From Propionibacteriaceae bacterium (GTDB lineage: Bacteria; Actinomycetota; Actinomycetes; Propionibacteriales; Propionibacteriaceae), in the NCBI GenBank assembly GCA_009781325.1, contig WQYJ01000026.1, positions 1 to 15,452 of the forward strand: a stretch of DNA of 15,452 nt, read 5' to 3'. Position 1 is the first letter of the stretch. The number at the start of each line of letters is the position of its first letter. Position numbers and translations under genes: made by a program. The notes under the pieces were generated by a model. The model was not told the origin of the DNA, made no database searches, and was given only the letters and a program-made list of their open reading frames with translations. This document shows, piece by piece, positions 11,969 through 15,452 of the stretch.

Positions 11969-14900
11969 CTAGTTGCGATGTACGTACCTGAGAACAGCAG
12001 TTCCACCACTCGTCAGCACTGCAGCCAGGAGTAGCCACAGAACGTACGAGCCTGGAATCGACTCACCACCCGTGGGTGCCTTCGGTCCTCCTGGGGGGGT
12101 TGAGGGGGTAGGCGCCCCAGCAGCGGTGACAGTGAACGATGCCTGCCAGGTGCCGGAAATCGAACCAGCAGCCATCACCGTATGCACCCCAGCCGCAAAA
12201 TCAGCCGGTACGGTGAACGTCACAGACGGCAAAGTGCCATCCGGATTAACCACGACACTACCAAGATCCAAGATCTTGGAATGAACCGTGATATGAACAG
12301 ATTCCCCTGGAGCCCAGTTTCCACCCTTGATGGTGACCTTCCCACCCACAACAACCGTCGACACGTTCAGCTCAATCTTGTTATCCTCCGTTGGAATCGT
12401 CGTGGGGGTCGTTGTTGGATCTCCCGCCGTCGTCGGAGTTGACGTAGGAGCCGTTGTCGGTTCCGTAGTCGGTGACGTCGTTGGAGCCGTTGTCGGTGCC
12501 GTCGTTGGTACCGTGGTCGGTGCCGTGGTCGGTGCCGTCGTTGGTGCCGTTGTTGGTGCCGTTGTTGGTGCCGTCGTCGGTGCCGTCGTCGGTGCCGTTG
12601 TTGGTGCCGTTGTTGGTGCCGTTGTTGGTGCCGTTGTTGGTGCCGTCGTCGGTGCCGTCGTCGGTGCTGTCGTTGGCGTCGTCGTAGTCGGTGCCGTGGT
12701 TGGGGTTGACGTGGTCGGCGACGTGGTCGGAGACTTTGTCGGAGTCGACGTTGTCGGCGACGTGGTTGGAGTCGAGGAGGTCGGCGACGTTGTCGGGGTG
12801 GACGTGCTCGGTGCAGTCGTCGGAGTAGACGAGGTCGGCGACGTCGTCGGAGTCGACGAAGACGGTGAGGTAGTCGGAGTCGACGTTGTCGGCGACGAAG
12901 TCGGTGACTGTGTTGGAGTTGTCGTATCCTGCTTGCCCTCAGTGTTGATGTTGATTGTCACGTTGTATGTGCCTGCCACCTCTGGCCACGTGAACTTCAT
13001 CTCCTCAGAGGAAACTCCCGAGATCGCATTCGTGATGACATTAGCTGAGTTGCTCTTATCAGCGAACTTGATCGTTCCTTGAAGCTCGACCAGTTCTAGC
13101 TGGTACCCTCCAGTTGTCTCATCAACATCGATTGGGTATCCGCTGTAGGAATTCAACGTATTCCCGTTCTTATCCTTAACACCAGACAGCGAGGCAACTC
13201 CCTTACCGCCTGCGATGAATATATCCTTGCCAGTGCCGTCAGACACCGATGCGGTCCCAGTGAAATCAGTCCCAAGACGGATCGTCGACCCGCTCTTGCT
13301 GACAGGTGCTGAGAACACCACGGTCCCCTTCTGGGCTGTCACCGCGTTGAGCGACAAGGAATCGGTGTCCGAAGGCAGGAACAGACGCTGCCCCTGTGTC
13401 AGCTTGATGCCCGCACCCTTACCAGGCAGGAAGGAGACTGACGTGTAGGTCTGCGGCCATTCAACACTAACCGCCACCATGTCTGAAGAATTAGCCAAGT
13501 CAGCAGCACTCGGAAGTGTCAGACTAGTATCCGCAGGGGTTGTGACCTGACCGGTGTACAGCATGATATCTGAACCGCACTGATACTGAACCGTCAGGGA
13601 GAAGCCTCCAGCGGGCAAGAAGAACTCTGATCCGCTGAGCTGGTAGGAATCATAGCTACCAGAACTCACACTCGTACTGAGAATATTGCAGGTTGGTGCA
13701 GGGGTGACTAACCTGACCCGATTTAGGTCAGCACGACTCAAGACAGTCTTAATCGGGCTAGACAACAGATCCACTCTGTAAAGGCTTTGACCAACCCCAA
13801 CAAACAGTTCAGTCGGAGCCATGACAAACCCAGGCATCTCAGGCATAGCCGGCAGCGCAAGGTTACAGAGCATTGAATGTGTAGTCGCTATCGAGCAAGA
13901 CGCAGGGAATGGCATGGTCATCGGCCCCATCTTGACGAGCAGACTGGCCGAAATCGTGCCGCTAACCGTTTCATCAGGCACCTGGAACTCCTGGAAGGAG
14001 TCAGCAACATCAGCGATGTTGATTGTTGCATTTCCAGAACTCATGTCTGCACTGCGGAACGCCACACCCTGAGCTTTACCATCTACGGTGTATGTCAGCA
14101 TCAGTTCGTAGTTACCCGAAGGCACTTTCAGACTTGTCTTGTTGAAGAACAACATCTGTGAAGCGGCTGACATCTCATCCATGCTAAAGATCATGACCGT
14201 CTGAGGTGAAACTCGCTTGTCGCCAGTGATGGTTAGGGTTGGGTTTCCTTGGAGGGAGTACGTTTTCTTTGCCTCAGCCAGACTGGAGTAATCGAATCCT
14301 TCGTCACCCTTGATAAAGATGAAGTATGAATCAGGGTTCTGGACCATGTCGCTTGTTTCGTGAAGCAGGAATTGATGAGTGGAGATCAGATCGATAACTG
14401 CATCGACCGGAGAATAATCTCCATGATCAAGCTGAACCAGCGAAACCTGGGGATTGACTATGGTGGAGTCAGCGGAAAAAGACAGGGTCTTCTCTTGACT
14501 AGCCTGTACCACAGTTAGGTTCGCGGAACCGCTGATGGTCCTGGTTTCAGTCTGATTGATTCTGTATTCAACTTCAACCGATACGGAATGCGTGCCTTCG
14601 GAAAGCTGGTTAACCGCCGTAGCGTATCGCGCCAGACTGCCGCCCCAGACAAGCCTTGCCGGCTCTGCCATCTGAACTCCGTCAAGAGCAAAGGTGACCC
14701 TACTGACATCATCCGAATTATACAGATCAACTGTGAGAGTAGTCCCATCCGTGGTGGCAGAATACGGCTTAATCCCGCTAATACCTGGGACCCACCGGTC
14801 ACGTGCATGAGTAGTTACAGTAGCTTGATCATTATCAGATCGACGATCAACTGTATCGGGATCCTGATTGGAAACTGAGACGGTGAGAGAGTCCTTGGCA

Positions 14901-15452
14901 GCAGTAGGCGTCCAAGGAATACTGAGTTCGACCGTGGAAAAGGCATCAACTTTCTTGTATTCACCACGATTATTGTCACTGTAAGTGTAAATGACACCTG
15001 TGGTGTCAGACACCGTGATCTCAGCGAGACCATCACGAGGTCCCCGGTTATTCACAGCGACTATCAACTCATTTAATTCACCGATAATAGGCTCAACCGC
15101 TGGCATAACACTTTCTGGATAGACTGCAAGATCCGGCAGCGAACGAACTTCTGGAAGACTGTCTGGATTCCCCAGATAATACATAAGCGTGTCAGGAGAA
15201 TAGGAGACGGTCAGCGTGCTATCTGCTGTGAGATGATAGTCGCCGCCGTTGATTGTGAAGATTCTGCTAATTCGGTTTTCTGAGCCTGGGGTTAGGAATT
15301 CAATTGGAATGCGTGTCGTCACGATTTCGTTCTTACCCACCAACCGAGTAATGCCCGTTTCGACACCATTCACAACAAATCTGGAATTGAATCTATTGGT
15401 GCCATTTGGCATAAAGCTACTATTTACACTAAGTGTCCTCGCATCCCACGCA
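11969..15452 (-). CDS. Giant multidomain surface protein, Ig/CARDB-like domains with Thr/Pro stalk (5' partial)
   Basis: The frame stays open to the right edge (13 further codons beyond the Met at 15412), so the signal peptide and N-terminus are outside the window; ~1160 residues are visible. An Ig-like stretch comes first, then a CARDB-like domain (LPDLAVYPESV...NELIVAVNNRGPRDG...DNDQATV, visible residues ~105-215) and another Ig-like unit with GTHSVSVEVEY. A long beta-rich middle follows, then a ~175-residue Thr/Pro/Ser stalk. A final Ig-like domain (STVVVGGKVTIKGGNWAPGE...VTFTVPADFAAGVHTV), a Pro/Gly linker and a C-terminal membrane segment (YVLWLLLAAVLTSGG) with tail RYVHRN complete it. 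There is no LPXTG motif, so a membrane-spanning anchor rather than sortase linkage is expected. The role is probably adhesion or a cell-wall-spanning scaffold. Confidence 0.85.
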   Translation of the reverse strand, partial: AWDARTLSVNSSFMPNGTNRFNSRFVVNGVETGITRLVGKNEIVTTRIPIEFLTPGSENRISRIFTINGGDYHLTADSTLTVSYSPDTLMYYLGNPDSLPEVRSLPDLAVYPESVMPAVEPIIGELNELIVAVNNRGPRDGLAEITVSDTTGVIYTYSDNNRGEYKKVDAFSTVELSIPWTPTAAKDSLTVSVSNQDPDTVDRRSDNDQATVTTHARDRWVPGISGIKPYSATTDGTTLTVDLYNSDDVSRVTFALDGVQMAEPARLVWGGSLARYATAVNQLSEGTHSVSVEVEYRINQTETRTISGSANLTVVQASQEKTLSFSADSTIVNPQVSLVQLDHGDYSPVDAVIDLISTHQFLLHETSDMVQNPDSYFIFIKGDEGFDYSSLAEAKKTYSLQGNPTLTITGDKRVSPQTVMIFSMDEMSAASQMLFFNKTSLKVPSGNYELMLTYTVDGKAQGVAFRSADMSSGNATINIADVADSFQEFQVPDETVSGTISASLLVKMGPMTMPFPASCSIATTHSMLCNLALPAMPEMPGFVMAPTELFVGVGQSLYRVDLLSSPIKTVLSRADLNRVRLVTPAPTCNILSTSVSSGSYDSYQLSGSEFFLPAGGFSLTVQYQCGSDIMLYTGQVTTPADTSLTLPSAADLANSSDMVAVSVEWPQTYTSVSFLPGKGAGIKLTQGQRLFLPSDTDSLSLNAVTAQKGTVVFSAPVSKSGSTIRLGTDFTGTASVSDGTGKDIFIAGGKGVASLSGVKDKNGNTLNSYSGYPIDVDETTGGYQLELVELQGTIKFADKSNSANVITNAISGVSSEEMKFTWPEVAGTYNVTININTEGKQDTTTPTQSPTSSPTTSTPTTSPSSSTPTTSPTSSTPTTAPSTSTPTTSPTSSTPTTSPTTSTPTKSPTTSPTTSTPTTAPTTTTPTTAPTTAPTTAPTTAPTTAPTTAPTTAPTTAPTTAPTTAPTTAPTTAPTTAPTTVPTTAPTTAPTTSPTTEPTTAPTSTPTTAGDPTTTPTTIPTEDNKIELNVSTVVVGGKVTIKGGNWAPGESVHITVHSKILDLGSVVVNPDGTLPSVTFTVPADFAAGVHTVMAAGSISGTWQASFTVTAAGAPTPSTPPGGPKAPTGGESIPGSYVLWLLLAAVLTSGGTAVLRYVHRN
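12389..12930 (-). repeat. Thr/Pro stalk-coding repeats (12-bp and 24-bp periods)
   Basis: The 3' part of this region as read in the gene (about 12481-12672) is a run of 12-bp units reading APTT, about 13 in a row before a single VPTT variant. The 5' part (about 12680-12930) has a 24-bp period coding STPTTSPT-like units. Units differ mainly at third codon positions. Both periods are multiples of three, so slippage would lengthen or shorten the stalk without breaking the frame. Confidence 0.9.

Noticed and set aside
12327..13082. Plus-strand 251-codon frame rich in VVGAVVGA repeats
   Set aside because: It is the antisense of the Thr/Pro stalk repeats of the minus-strand surface gene, whose frame is long, continuous and domain-bearing.
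15410..15412. ATG at 15412 as the start of the surface protein
   Set aside because: The frame continues without a stop to the right edge, there is no ribosome site, and no signal peptide follows the Met.
1..15452. tRNA, rRNA or riboswitch genes
   Set aside because: No cloverleaf with a GTTCRA T-loop, rRNA signature or known riboswitch core was recognised on either strand by reading; a covariance-model scan was not possible.

Overview
The window looks like an envelope-protein region of a moderately high-GC Gram-positive actinobacterium. The main clues are an actinobacterial-type myo-inositol-1-phosphate synthase (Ino1), three lipoproteins with classical lipoboxes, secreted and membrane-anchored proteins with long Pro/Thr linkers, good AGGAGG-type ribosome sites, and no outer-membrane genes. 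Family or genus cannot be fixed from this sequence alone.

Layout. Positions 1-3992 (+) hold two genes overlapping by one base: a Pro/Gln/His-rich protein with one membrane segment and an exported PQQ-like beta-propeller (its start lies left of the window), and a ~15-segment membrane protein. A 13-bp-stem hairpin separates them from the minus-strand gene at 4100-4696, a winged-helix/minimal-nucleotidyltransferase fusion. Overlapping the 3' end of that gene is a 31-codon ORF that looks like the stump of the partner usually found there. Next come a 486-aa lipoprotein (4834-6294, -) and, divergent from it, a secreted right-handed beta-helix protein (6464-8059, +). Ino1 (8427-9524, -) is the only housekeeping metabolic gene and is bracketed on both sides by copies of one palindromic repeat family. 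Then follow a 363-aa lipoprotein (10006-11097, -), a 170-aa lipoprotein (11306-11818, -) and, after a ~100-bp element with inverted ends, a giant surface protein (11969 to the right edge, -). That protein has CARDB/Ig-like domains, a long Thr/Pro stalk, a final Ig-like domain and a C-terminal membrane anchor; its N-terminus lies beyond the window.

How the genes relate. Apart from Ino1 and the nucleotidyltransferase, every gene encodes a membrane, lipid-anchored or secreted protein, so this is best read as an accessory surface region. The two left genes are probably one transcription and translation unit. The others look like single-gene units, most followed by their own hairpin. No enzyme function can be assigned to the lipoproteins, the polytopic protein or the surface protein. 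The most distinctive non-coding signals are the ~116-bp palindromic elements and 88-bp tandem array around ino1, a set of intergenic hairpins sharing a GCGTACTT outer stem with different inner stems, and the MITE-like element at 11840-11940.
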